22,077 nucleotides of DNA, from the NCBI GenBank assembly GCA_021789565.1, contig JAJYJL010000015.1:1-22077 (forward strand), read 5' to 3'. The notes beneath the pieces were generated by a model. It was not told the DNA's origin. It searched no databases and saw only the letters and a program-made list of their open reading frames with translations. Below are positions 1 through 7,308 of the stretch, one piece after another. The number at the start of each line of letters is the position of its first letter. Position 1 is the stretch's first letter. The position numbers and the translations under genes were made by a program. The stretch comes from Acidobacteriota bacterium (GTDB lineage Bacteria > Acidobacteriota > Terriglobia > UBA7540).

Positions 1-487
1 TTTCAGCATCGGCAAGTGTGAGGTCGCTCCAGTGTTTCGTCATCACGGAAAGGGGGCGAAAGGGATGGGGCGCAATCGGCGGGCGCCACAGGCTTTTCAG
101 CAATTCCACGATCACCAAATCCTGCTCGGCTTCCGGCCTCGAACGCAATGTCGTTCCCGGCAGACAGCGCTCAAGGAGCATGGCGCCTGATTCCTCGTCG
201 GCCGCAAGCAGGCGCACAGTCGGATCGCCATCCCAGAAGCGCAGCCCATGGATTTCATGCTCACCCTCCATGTGCAGGACCCCAAGCTTCAGCACTGCGG
301 GGGATCCATCTGCCAGCGTCACGGGCGCAACCCACCCGGCCGTCAAGTCCTCATGGTCGAAAGGATCGCCCACCGTCAGCGACCATTGCGCCTCGAGTTT
401 CTTCAGCGTTTCCGGCAGCCGCCCGAGCCACGCCGTTCCCGCGGGCGTACTGCGGGCATTCTCTGCAACCCGGGCTGGGACCTTCAA
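1..487 (-). CDS. Aminoglycoside/hydroxyurea antibiotic resistance kinase family protein (C-terminal part outside window)
   Basis: The reading frame is open from a TTG at 487 to the window edge, giving about 162 residues of a family that is usually about 270-280 long. It reads LPETLKKLEAQWSLTVGDPF, then an ATP-site-like strand (PAVLKLG) and the stretch HEIHGLRFWDGDPTVRLL, then AMLLERCLPGTTL. These match the N-lobe and hinge of the APH(6)/hydroxyurea phosphotransferase family (streptomycin 6-kinase-like), cytoplasmic kinases that phosphorylate an aminoglycoside or a related small substrate. The catalytic loop (HGD) lies beyond the window. I chose TTG 487 because AAGGAG sits 5 nt upstream; a GTG at 493 is in frame but overlaps that AAGGAG. 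The gene is 75 nt downstream of the phosphodiesterase stop and probably cotranscribed. Most chromosomal members have unknown physiological substrates, so resistance is not proven. Confidence 0.85.
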   Translation of the reverse strand, partial: MKVPARVAENARSTPAGTAWLGRLPETLKKLEAQWSLTVGDPFDHEDLTAGWVAPVTLADGSPAVLKLGVLHMEGEHEIHGLRFWDGDPTVRLLAADEESGAMLLERCLPGTTLRSRPEAEQDLVIVELLKSLWRPPIAPHPFRPLSVMTKHWSDLTLADAE

Positions 488-562
488 GCCCACTCCTTGA
501 CCCTACCCTTGCCAATAGGTTGTGGCCGGGCGCACCAGGCCCTCACGAAAGGAAATTCCCTC

Positions 563-2590
563 CTACCTCTTCGACCCACCAGCCGGTGCCGGACTAAATT
601 CCAACGCATTGCCATCCAGCCGGTCCGGCGGAGCAACATGCAGGATTTGAAGAACTGTGGCAGCGATATCCAGAATGCTTGGCTTCGCCGCTTCAACAGC
701 TCGATTGCAAATGAAAATACCCTGGGTATTGCTGGGATCGGAGGCGCAGTGGTCGCCGCTCCACTTTCGCATGTTCGCCACAATGATGCCTGAAGGGACG
801 GCGCCCAGGGCCGTCTGCCACGACGTTCGGTAACCGATCTGAAAGTTGAGTTGAAGGTCGGGCGCGTCTTTCATGTAAGCGCCGTGGTCGATATCTTTGG
901 CCAGGTAGACATCCTGCAAAACCGGCTCGCCGTTGTCGGGATCGCGATAGGCCAGAAGCTTCCGCTGAATTTCATGAAGCAATTGGTCCGCCTCAGGCCC
1001 GGGATTGACGATGCCATGTGCCTCACGCCCGCGCTCATTCAGATAGATTTGCCCCAGGCCGAGCGAGTATGCCCTGGTGCGGCTCCAGTCCACGTTTGGG
1101 AAGAAACTGCCTTGGCCGTAAAGGTCTCCCAATTTGTAATTCCTGCCGTCAGCGCCGGGGTTCTTGAGTGTCATGTAACCGTTCTTGACGAGCCAGGTGT
1201 TGGTGTTGAATCCCCACCGCCAGGTGTGAAACCCGTGGTCGGAAACGATGATGAGGGTGGCTCCGGGCTTCATGGCTTTCAGCACCTGGCCGACGATTTC
1301 ATCCATGTGCTCATAGGCCCGCAGAATGGCATCGCCATATTGTTTGGCCTCCTCCGGATCGTAGCGGGGGTGTTTGGGATCGATCAGGCGGAAAAACATG
1401 TGCTGGATGCTGTCAGTGAAAGTAAAAATGGAAACCATCAGCGACGGCGGGTTGCGGCGAAGTTCGTCGAGCGTCATGTCTTCAAGCTTTTTTGAAGTGC
1501 GCCAGCAATCCTGCAGAAAAACTCCGTCGCTGATGCGCTCTTCATTCAGCGCCCAGGTGTCGTGCCACCAGCCGAGGGTCTTGTAGAGGCCATAGGTCCG
1601 CGCGAGCTGCACGGAAAAATCGGCCGGATACGATATGGGCAGGATGGGATGCACGGGATCAATATTCAAAGGCGACATATAAACCCGCAGGTCGGGCGAT
1701 GTCTCGAGCACGTAGAAGCGTGAGATGGCGCTGATGGAGACAAACGAGGTGACGGGAAATTTCGACCGGAACCAGTTGCTCCATTTCCCTTCTCCGACAG
1801 TTTCAGAATTTTCACCGAACCGGATTCTGACCCTCTTGCCGTCGTGAGTGACAGCGAATTCAATAGGCAGAGAGATCCGGCGGAATTTTTTCGCCGTGGG
1901 ATCAACGGGGCCGTCAACTTCAGCACCGGCATGATTGTCTTTCAGCGTCAGCCGGACCAGCCTGCCGCCGAATTCGGTATCGCCTACGTCCCATGGAGTG
2001 AGGTCGGTGCCAAAGTAAAAGAAGGTCCCCCAGGTGCCGCGAGCGTCGGGCAGGCCAAGCCCCGCCAGGAGTTCCCCACCCGGAACTTTGGTGGGCGGAA
2101 ACTCGAGCGGCATTCGCAACACCGTCACTTTGTATCCAGCGTCAGCGGCGGCAGCATAAAACGGGGTGCCATGACGCTCGTTCACCACCTTGGGCGCGCG
2201 TATAGGAATCAGATTAAAAAGGAACCGGGGTTTTTGCTTTTCAACCAATGCAAGGTGCGGAAGGTAGGTCTTTGGGTCGCGCTTGAGGAAATCAAAGATC
2301 CCTGTCCCGCCCGGGTTCAGACCGGTTGCAAACGAGGCCCAGGCCACGGGCGACTCCGGCGGATTGGTGGTGCCCAGCGGCTTGAAGGTGCCCGTCTGGG
2401 CAAGGCGGGCGAGGTTGGGCAGCTTGCCAGCAGCCATATATTTGGAAATCAGTGTGGGGTCGGCGCCGTCAAATCCCAACACCACAACCTGCGTGGTGAC
2501 AGGACGCGTTGCCACGCGCTGGCAGGCAACCGCGCACCCCGCGAGTATCACTGCACAGGCAAATCCCACCCAGGCCCTGGCTCTCATCAC
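563..2590 (-). CDS. Alkaline-phosphatase-superfamily phosphodiesterase/nucleotide pyrophosphatase-like lipoprotein
   Basis: This 675-residue protein starts with a lipoprotein signal: a hydrophobic stretch ending in the lipobox LAGC, with Cys19 the probable lipidated residue. It is therefore predicted to be membrane-anchored outside the cytoplasm. The metal-dependent phosphodiesterase fold shows GFDGADP at 39-45 (metal Asp41), the nucleophile region ESPVAWASFATG around Ser80, FTDSIQHMFFR at 390-400 (Asp393, His397), SDHGFHTW at 450-457 (Asp451, His452) and a late GDHC His. All usual metal ligands appear present, so it should be catalytically competent, hydrolysing a phosphodiester or phosphomonoester; the substrate is unknown. 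The start is GTG 2590 or the ATG at 2587, with AAAAGGGA upstream. It diverges from the ROK regulator and is followed 75 nt later by the kinase gene. It is not an obvious part of the polysaccharide locus. Confidence 0.85.
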   Translation of the reverse strand: MMRARAWVGFACAVILAGCAVACQRVATRPVTTQVVVLGFDGADPTLISKYMAAGKLPNLARLAQTGTFKPLGTTNPPESPVAWASFATGLNPGGTGIFDFLKRDPKTYLPHLALVEKQKPRFLFNLIPIRAPKVVNERHGTPFYAAAADAGYKVTVLRMPLEFPPTKVPGGELLAGLGLPDARGTWGTFFYFGTDLTPWDVGDTEFGGRLVRLTLKDNHAGAEVDGPVDPTAKKFRRISLPIEFAVTHDGKRVRIRFGENSETVGEGKWSNWFRSKFPVTSFVSISAISRFYVLETSPDLRVYMSPLNIDPVHPILPISYPADFSVQLARTYGLYKTLGWWHDTWALNEERISDGVFLQDCWRTSKKLEDMTLDELRRNPPSLMVSIFTFTDSIQHMFFRLIDPKHPRYDPEEAKQYGDAILRAYEHMDEIVGQVLKAMKPGATLIIVSDHGFHTWRWGFNTNTWLVKNGYMTLKNPGADGRNYKLGDLYGQGSFFPNVDWSRTRAYSLGLGQIYLNERGREAHGIVNPGPEADQLLHEIQRKLLAYRDPDNGEPVLQDVYLAKDIDHGAYMKDAPDLQLNFQIGYRTSWQTALGAVPSGIIVANMRKWSGDHCASDPSNTQGIFICNRAVEAAKPSILDIAATVLQILHVAPPDRLDGNALEFSPAPAGGSKR

Positions 2591-2594
2591 TGAG

Positions 2595-2622
2595 TCCCTT
2601 TTACCACATCCCTTTTACCACA
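2595..2622. repeat. Perfect 14-bp tandem duplication upstream of the phosphodiesterase gene
   Basis: TCCCTTTTACCACA occurs twice head to tail (2595-2608 and 2609-2622). On the minus strand each unit contains AAAAGGGA, so the duplication places two Shine-Dalgarno-like purine tracts in front of the GTG/ATG start at 2590/2587. Only the proximal one is at a usable distance. Confidence 0.9.
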
Positions 2623-3024
2623 ATGGGGGCAGGAGCCAAAAGAAAATAGCGGGAACTGGCCGGAAAAGATGACGGCATGCCTGCGTGCGAATCTTGGACC
2701 CAAGAGCCTGTAATTTTGTGGTTAGTGAGAATATGGGTGGAGGCACAGGTGTCAAAACGTTTCGGTATTGGCCGAAGCTGGCGCGGATTCGGGTTACGAA
2801 TTGAACCATGGCAGGAAAGAAAGTTAGATGAAAAATATTCCTCATCGAATTTTTTTGATAAACTGCGTTGCCTCGGAAGTGTGAGCGCCGGCAGTATCTG
2901 CTGTATTGGATTGTTTCGCCAACCACAAGGATCCTGCGTGAAGGATTCTGAAGTGGAGCGGCGTGCCCGGGCTTTTGAAGGCCAGACAAGAACCACGGAC
3001 CGACTGGGCTGGCAGGAGAAACAG
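2623..3024. other. Divergent intergenic region between the phosphodiesterase and ROK genes
   Basis: No gene is supported here. The frame of the ROK gene stays open upstream to 2677, but the residues encoded before 3025 do not resemble the family. The ATG at 3025 has AGGAG six nucleotides upstream and is followed directly by the expected winged-helix domain. The region should carry the promoters of both divergent genes. I see no convincing -35/-10 pair, only the AT-rich inverted repeat listed separately. Confidence 0.6.
2830..2857. promoter_or_regulatory. AT-rich inverted repeat, candidate ROK-regulator operator
   Basis: GAAAAATATTC (2830-2840) and GAATTTTTTTG (2847-2857) are inverted repeats matching at 9 of 11 positions around the spacer CTCATC. 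The core is TTC-N6-GAA inside long A/T tracts. This is the general look of sites bound by ROK repressors such as NagC and Mlc, and its location in the divergent region fits autoregulation. The assignment is inference from shape and position only. Confidence 0.35.
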
Positions 3025-4242
3025 ATGTTAGGAAGGCCAAGACTGCTACGCGACTTTAACGCGCAACAGATTCTTCGCCTCTTGCGGAAACACGGAACTT
3101 GTTCGCGCGCGGACCTGGTCCGATATTCCGGACTTAGCGCCCCGACGATTTCAAGCGGCGTGGCTTATCTGAAACAACATGGCCTGATTGAATCGATGGG
3201 CCCGGGCCCTTCGAATGGCGGTCGCCCTCCCTCCCTCCTCCGTTTTAATTCGAAAGCGGGTTACGTGGCGGGCGTTGACATCGGCACGTCGCTCGTGCGG
3301 ATTGCGCTTGCGGACCTCGACGGCGAAATTGCCGGGAAAGTCGAGGTTACGACGTACTCCCAAAGCACTCCGGACCACGTCGTTTCTCTGATCGCCGCCG
3401 GCATCAGGAAGCTCCGGGCACGGCACAATGTCGCGGCAAAAAAGCTGGTGGCGCTTGCCGTGGGGGTGCCCGGCATTACCGACATCCAGAAAGGAATCGT
3501 GCTTTCGGCCCCCATCCTGCCGCAATGGCAGGCCGTTCCCTTGCGCGACATCCTCGCACAGAAGGTTGGGACACCTACCGTGGTTGAAAATGACGTCAAC
3601 CTGGCAGCCCTCGGCGAGGGACGATGGGGTATTGCGCGCGGAGTGAAAAACTTTGTGTTTTTGACCGTCGGTTCCGGGATCGGGGCAGGGATTTTCATCA
3701 ACGGCAACCTGTATCACGGGGCTGACTGGGCAGCCGGAGAAATCGGTTATCTCTACGTGCCCGGAACACAGGAAAGCCCGCTGGCCATCCTGAAACCCGG
3801 GCCGCTGGAGGACATGATTGGCGCCAGGGCCATTGAGTCTGCCTGGAGGGACCTTGGCGGTCAGGATGGTGAGGGCGGCGGGCGCATCATGGACCTGGCG
3901 GAAAAGGGAGACCCGGTGGCTGGCAAAATCCTGCAGCAAACAGCTCGAATTCTTGCCGACGCGATCACGAACATCTGCGTGGTCCTCAATCCATCTCTGG
4001 TGGTTCTGGGAGGACGTGTCGGTTCGCGCCCTGCTCTCTACAAGGCGACCAGCCGCATCATCGAATTCAACGAATTCTGCCGGCCCCGCGTTGCGGTCAG
4101 CACCCTGGCAACAGAAGCGGCGGTGCTGGGTGCGGTCCAGCTTGCGCTAAATCTGGCTGAGCAGAAGATCCTTCCCGACATTGAAAATTACGATGCTTTC
4201 TCCCGCGCGGGGCAAGCGCCCCAATTTCACCAGCAACCTTAG
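3025..4242 (+). CDS. ROK-family transcriptional regulator
   Basis: The predicted protein has 405 residues, the usual length for NagC/Mlc/XylR-type regulators. An N-terminal winged helix-turn-helix spans about 8-75 (NAQQILRLLRKHGTCSRADL, GLSAPTISSGVAYLKQHGLI, then the GGRPP wing). A sugar-kinase-like ROK domain follows: DIGT at 85-88 (phosphate loop), ENDVN with Asp190 in the catalytic-base position, GSGIGAG at 216-222, and GEIGY at 238-242. Two things are odd: the final His of the usual GEIGH zinc ligand is Tyr242, and the CxCGxxGCxE zinc motif that normally follows is absent. It probably senses a sugar or sugar phosphate and represses genes nearby. The start at 3025 is set by AGGAG six nucleotides upstream. 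It is the only clear plus-strand gene, divergent from the phosphodiesterase. Confidence 0.92.
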   Translation: MLGRPRLLRDFNAQQILRLLRKHGTCSRADLVRYSGLSAPTISSGVAYLKQHGLIESMGPGPSNGGRPPSLLRFNSKAGYVAGVDIGTSLVRIALADLDGEIAGKVEVTTYSQSTPDHVVSLIAAGIRKLRARHNVAAKKLVALAVGVPGITDIQKGIVLSAPILPQWQAVPLRDILAQKVGTPTVVENDVNLAALGEGRWGIARGVKNFVFLTVGSGIGAGIFINGNLYHGADWAAGEIGYLYVPGTQESPLAILKPGPLEDMIGARAIESAWRDLGGQDGEGGGRIMDLAEKGDPVAGKILQQTARILADAITNICVVLNPSLVVLGGRVGSRPALYKATSRIIEFNEFCRPRVAVSTLATEAAVLGAVQLALNLAEQKILPDIENYDAFSRAGQAPQFHQQP

Positions 4243-4756
4243 GGACCTGCTCCATCTGCACGGTCTATATCTTTTCATTTTGGTTCTCATTTTGAGAGAG
4301 CTCGCCGCCTCTAACATGTTGTTGAAAAACTCCCTGGGCTACGTCATCCTGAGCGAAGCGAAAGATCTGCTTTACTCATTTTTCAGTAAGATACAGCAGA
4401 TGCTTCTGCCGCTCTGCGGGATCAGCATGATGGTTCGGTTTTTCAACAACCTTCTAAGCCAATACAGAATCGCGCGGATTTGACCAGGGGGGCCCCATTC
4501 TTGAGCTGGGCCGTAGTGACCTGACCGGGGTTTTGGATATCGATTGAAGAGAGAGGAATGAACTGGGGTGAGATACGGTCGGGGAGGCTCGGGAAAACAG
4601 CAGCGGCAGTAAGAAGGTTATGGGTTCCTGATGGATTCGGGGTGGGAGAGGAGCAGCGGAGGGCTTGAAAAGCTCTTATAGGGGAATATCCGGCCGCCAT
4701 TCCGGACCTGAGGTCATTGAGTCAAGGTCCCAACGGTACGGCCGGCGCGGCAAATT
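4243..4756. other. Intergenic region between convergent ROK and FecR-like genes
   Basis: This 514-bp stretch lies between the stop codons of convergent genes. It contains the palindromic-ended element at 4318-4450. The rest (4451-4756) shows short open frames on both strands, but none resembles a protein family or has a plausible ribosome site. I see no strong intrinsic terminator; TCTCA-TTT-TGAGA near 4285-4297 is a 5-bp stem without a U tract. Confidence 0.6.
4318..4450. repeat. 133-bp element with 13-bp perfect terminal inverted repeats (MITE/REP-like)
   Basis: GTTGTTGAAAAAC at 4318-4330 and its exact complement GTTTTTCAACAAC at 4438-4450 bound a 133-bp non-coding segment. Near its left end is GTCATCCTGAGCGAAGCG, a motif I recognise as widely dispersed in intergenic repeats of Acidobacteriota and some other phyla (recollection, not searched). 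A second, incomplete copy of the left end occurs at 5810-5836 in the opposite orientation. The size, palindromic ends and lack of an open frame fit a non-autonomous mobile element or extragenic repeat. No clear target-site duplication was seen. Confidence 0.65.
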
Positions 4757-5458
4757 TCAGGGACGAGGGGTAACGGGGGAGGCGGGTTGGCCACCAGAGT
4801 TTGCATTCACAATGGCCCATGCGACAAAGCCCGCTTCGGCACCCAGCCCGAGATAAAGAAGAACTGCCGGGCTAAACGGGATAATGTGCTTAAGGTGACG
4901 TTTCCCGTTTCCTTGCGGGTCGGGCATTGGGGCCCTGGCGGTGTCCGTCGCTATGGTGATCGTTTTGCCCTTACTCACTTCCTGAACGGCGCCGGCTTTC
5001 TCAACCTGCAGTGCGCCGTCCTTTGCCGTTACGGCAAGGAGCCCGTCAAACATCGCGACTTCACCAAGAGTTTGGTAACCCTTTGCCGGAGACACGGTCA
5101 CATCTCCCGCCTTGATGCGGAACATTCGGCCGGCTGGCGGGTGATAGAGGGACAAATTGCCTTGAGTAAGTGAAACGGTCACGGCATCTGCCTGGCGCAG
5201 GAATGATGCCTGCGTCTGGCGGCCCAGGACCATGCGATTTCCCTGGTCCAAAGTCACCATCGCGAGTCCATCAGCAACCCGCAGGTTGTCACCTTCCAGG
5301 AGCGTGGTATGCGGGAGCGGAGACTGGCCATCCAGCGTTGCATTCTTGCTGCCCAGCAATGAGCCCAGGGGCATCGGGCTGCCGATGGCTACCGTCGCAG
5401 TCAGCGCCACCGCCCAGGCCATTGTCCACACAAAAGTAGCCAACATTCGTCGAATCAT
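4757..5458 (-). CDS. Secreted FecR-like protein with C-terminal membrane segment
   Basis: The predicted protein has 233 residues. An N-terminal hydrophobic signal (about 5-27, WTMAWAVALTATVAIG) precedes a beta-rich middle. The order LLEGDNLRVADGLAMVTLDQGN, then MVLGRQTQASF, then VTVSLTQGNLSLYH, then FRIKAGDVTVSP resembles the FecR-type periplasmic domain. A second hydrophobic segment lies near 192-215 (PAVLLYLGLGAEAGFVAWAIV), followed by a Pro/Gly-rich tail. The protein is probably exported and anchored by this C-terminal helix. FecR domains normally transmit envelope signals to an ECF sigma/anti-sigma pair, but no such pair is adjacent, so its role is unknown. GGAGG lies 6 nt before the ATG at 5458. 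The gene has its own promoter and appears monocistronic, separate from the upstream polysaccharide operon. Confidence 0.7.
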   Translation of the reverse strand: MIRRMLATFVWTMAWAVALTATVAIGSPMPLGSLLGSKNATLDGQSPLPHTTLLEGDNLRVADGLAMVTLDQGNRMVLGRQTQASFLRQADAVTVSLTQGNLSLYHPPAGRMFRIKAGDVTVSPAKGYQTLGEVAMFDGLLAVTAKDGALQVEKAGAVQEVSKGKTITIATDTARAPMPDPQGNGKRHLKHIIPFSPAVLLYLGLGAEAGFVAWAIVNANSGGQPASPVTPRP

Positions 5459-5479
5459 CCCGTGCCTCCAGCCTTGCTG

Positions 5480-5523
5480 AGTTATATCAACTTATATGTT
5501 TACTGTCAAGTTATATCTTATAT
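5480..5523 (-). promoter_or_regulatory. Sigma70-type promoter of the FecR-like gene with duplicated AGTTATATC motif
   Basis: On the minus strand TTGACA (5504-5509) and TATAAC (5481-5486) are separated by exactly 17 nt, close to the consensus housekeeping promoter. Transcription would start near 5474, about 16 nt before the ATG at 5458. Two direct copies of a motif read on the plus strand overlap it: AGTTATATCAACTTATAT at 5480-5497 and AGTTATATCTTATAT at 5509-5523, 29 bp apart. One covers the -10 and the other touches the -35 edge, as expected for a repressor site bound on one helix face. Confidence 0.7.
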
Positions 5524-5809
5524 TTTGGCCATCGGACCTGGAATCGCCTGGCCTTCTGATCCTGACGTGCAATCAGAAATTCTTTCCTGCGGGGCGTCCC
5601 GGGGACCTTTGACATCCACGTTTGCTCTCATTCCAACACTCTCCAGGAAGCACAACGCAGTTCAGAAGCTCTTTCCGCCGCACTCAGCCTTCAGACTTTC
5701 CCAAGCCATGGCAGAGCAACCCTGGCAGGCGGGTCCGCAATTCCCGATGAGAATCGCAAAACCTCCCGCTGAAGGCCATCACTTTGCCGCCCACTTCTGT
5801 GCCTCGCAA
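5524..5809. other. Intergenic region without recognisable gene
   Basis: This stretch lies between the FecR-like gene promoter and the partial repeat at the 3' end of the O-antigen ligase gene. A plus-strand frame stays open through it, but it starts inside the promoter AT tract, has no ribosome site and encodes nothing resembling a known protein. I see no RNA gene or strong hairpin. Confidence 0.5.
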
Positions 5810-5844
5810 ACGTAGCGCAGGGACTTTTTCAACAACCTGCTAAG
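5810..5844. repeat. Partial copy of the palindromic-ended repeat at the 3' end of the ligase gene
   Basis: Bases 5810-5836 match the complement of the left end of the 4318 element at 25 of 27 positions. The outer flank TTTTTCAACAACCTGCTAAG (5825-5844) also matches the right end of that element (4439-4458) at 19 of 20 positions. No opposite end is found, so the copy is single-ended or degraded. The TAG stop codon of the ligase gene (5840-5842) falls inside it. Confidence 0.7.
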
Positions 5845-7249
5845 GGGTCAATCCTTCTTTTCCCGCTGCATTCGGGGAATGAAATGCCCAGGCGCGCCTG
5901 CCCATGCGGACGGCTGAATTATACGCGACGCGGGCTCTTCCCTTCAGCACTCCCTGCTGCCAGGCAAGGACCTGGATGTAAGCGAGAACAGGCGCCAACA
6001 GAAGCCAGTTTGCGCTAAAAAAAGCGTTCGACTCGGTAATCGACAGAACGATGAAAAACGCCAGAAGCCCCGGCACTTCATCCCGGAAAACGGATGATCT
6101 TCGAACTTGTGAAGCAATGTAAAGCTTGGCCATCTGAACGACTGCCAGGATCATGGCGATTGTGAAAGCTAATGTTCCCAGCAACCCGGTCTGCACGAGA
6201 GCATGCATCAAGGTATTGCTGATCTGCTGACGAGGGGGAAAGTAACGGTCGGCCTGAAAACCTAAGCCGATCCAGGGAGAGTGTTTAAATAGCTCCCAGC
6301 CTTCCTGCCAGAGAACGGTCCGGCCCGATAAGGACGGGTCGAAGTGGCCGGTGCGAGTTCCATAATGCCAGAATCGATCGAAAAAGTGCGCGGACCACAT
6401 CAAGGCCGCAAGCCCGATCCCCCAAACCACAAAAATCATTCTTCGCGAGCGTCGCAGCAACAAAATGACCACGCTGCCTACCATGAATGCAACAATCTCG
6501 CTCCGTCCCTGGGCAGCAATCAGGCAATAGCCGGAAATTAATAAAACCGCAAACCAGAACGATCTAAGGATCGTTCTCCCCTGCCACAGTCGCCCCAGGG
6601 CATACAGCCCGGCCACGGCCGCATATCGGGCAAAACCTGTGTTTCGCGTTCCAGCCATACCCATGAAACTCGAAGTCGCGTAACTTCCGCTCATCGCATG
6701 GAGAGCCAGAGGGTCACTTTGTACCACAGTAGGTCCCCCAATAAGAGGCAGGCCAATCATGATTCCCAGTGTCATTATCACGGCGATGATACCGCTGAGG
6801 GTCAATAAGGAAGTTGCGGTCTCTACCGGATAATCGGTTGACAAAATCGCAATTCCAACCAGTACAACCGACCCAAAGGCAAGGCCCCAGTATGTAGCGT
6901 CATACGAATAAGGCGAAAGGATCAAGGAGGAGACCACTCCCACGATGCTGTAAATCAACATGAATCCGAGGGGACCTTCAACCGCCCAACTGGTCGGCTT
7001 CGACTGAGTCAGCAGCCACAGCAAGGCGAACCAGCCCGCCAACAACGGAAAGAAGGCCCGGACGCCGTGAATGAGTTCCCAATTTGTAGTTGGGAAATTC
7101 GGATCCAGCACAAGACCGGGTCCCGTGTTGTAGCCGCTCCATATGAGGAGCCACAGTCCCATGCCGGCGAACGCCGCAATTTTTTGGCGGCTATTCTTCG
7201 CGCGGCGTTGCAGCGGTCCCGGATTTTGAAAGCCTTGCCTGCCGGTCAT
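5840..7249 (-). CDS. O-antigen ligase/polymerase family (Wzy/WaaL-type) membrane protein
   Basis: The predicted protein has 469 residues with about ten or more hydrophobic helices spread over the whole length, for example WLLIWSG, FFPLLAGWFALLWLL, VLVGIAIL and IAVIMTLGIMIGL. The large periplasmic loop has the Wzy_C signature: SGRTVLWQEGWELFKHSPW, then GLGF, then a conserved His within NTLMHALVQTGLLG. This is the PF04932 region shared by O-antigen ligases and EPS polymerases. It probably joins flipped lipid-linked repeat units, or transfers the chain to its acceptor, at the periplasmic face. ATG 7249 directly follows an in-frame TTG (7252); ribosome binding is weak. It is the last gene of the operon, 59 nt after the GT4 gene. 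Its stop codon lies within a repeat element, so the extreme C-terminus (EGLTP) may not be ancestral. Polymerase versus ligase cannot be decided from sequence alone. Confidence 0.85.
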   Translation of the reverse strand: MTGRQGFQNPGPLQRRAKNSRQKIAAFAGMGLWLLIWSGYNTGPGLVLDPNFPTTNWELIHGVRAFFPLLAGWFALLWLLTQSKPTSWAVEGPLGFMLIYSIVGVVSSLILSPYSYDATYWGLAFGSVVLVGIAILSTDYPVETATSLLTLSGIIAVIMTLGIMIGLPLIGGPTVVQSDPLALHAMSGSYATSSFMGMAGTRNTGFARYAAVAGLYALGRLWQGRTILRSFWFAVLLISGYCLIAAQGRSEIVAFMVGSVVILLLRRSRRMIFVVWGIGLAALMWSAHFFDRFWHYGTRTGHFDPSLSGRTVLWQEGWELFKHSPWIGLGFQADRYFPPRQQISNTLMHALVQTGLLGTLAFTIAMILAVVQMAKLYIASQVRRSSVFRDEVPGLLAFFIVLSITESNAFFSANWLLLAPVLAYIQVLAWQQGVLKGRARVAYNSAVRMGRRAWAFHSPNAAGKEGLTP

Positions 7250-7308
7250 CAATGGGATGATCTCAAATTTGCAGATATTTTGCTGGCTTTGCCGCGCCGT
7301 ATAAGCAG

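Noticed and set aside
2677..3024. N-terminal extension of the ROK gene
   Set aside because: The frame is open, but the added 116 residues do not resemble the family, while ATG 3025 has a good AGGAG and begins right at the winged-helix domain.
4443..4700. Minus-strand frame of 85 codons downstream of the FecR-like gene
   Set aside because: It starts 57 nt after the FecR-like stop, but has no ribosome site, ends inside the palindromic repeat and matches nothing recognisable.
5462..5815. Plus-strand frame of 117 codons between the FecR-like and ligase genes
   Set aside because: It starts in the FecR promoter region, lacks a ribosome site and resembles no protein.
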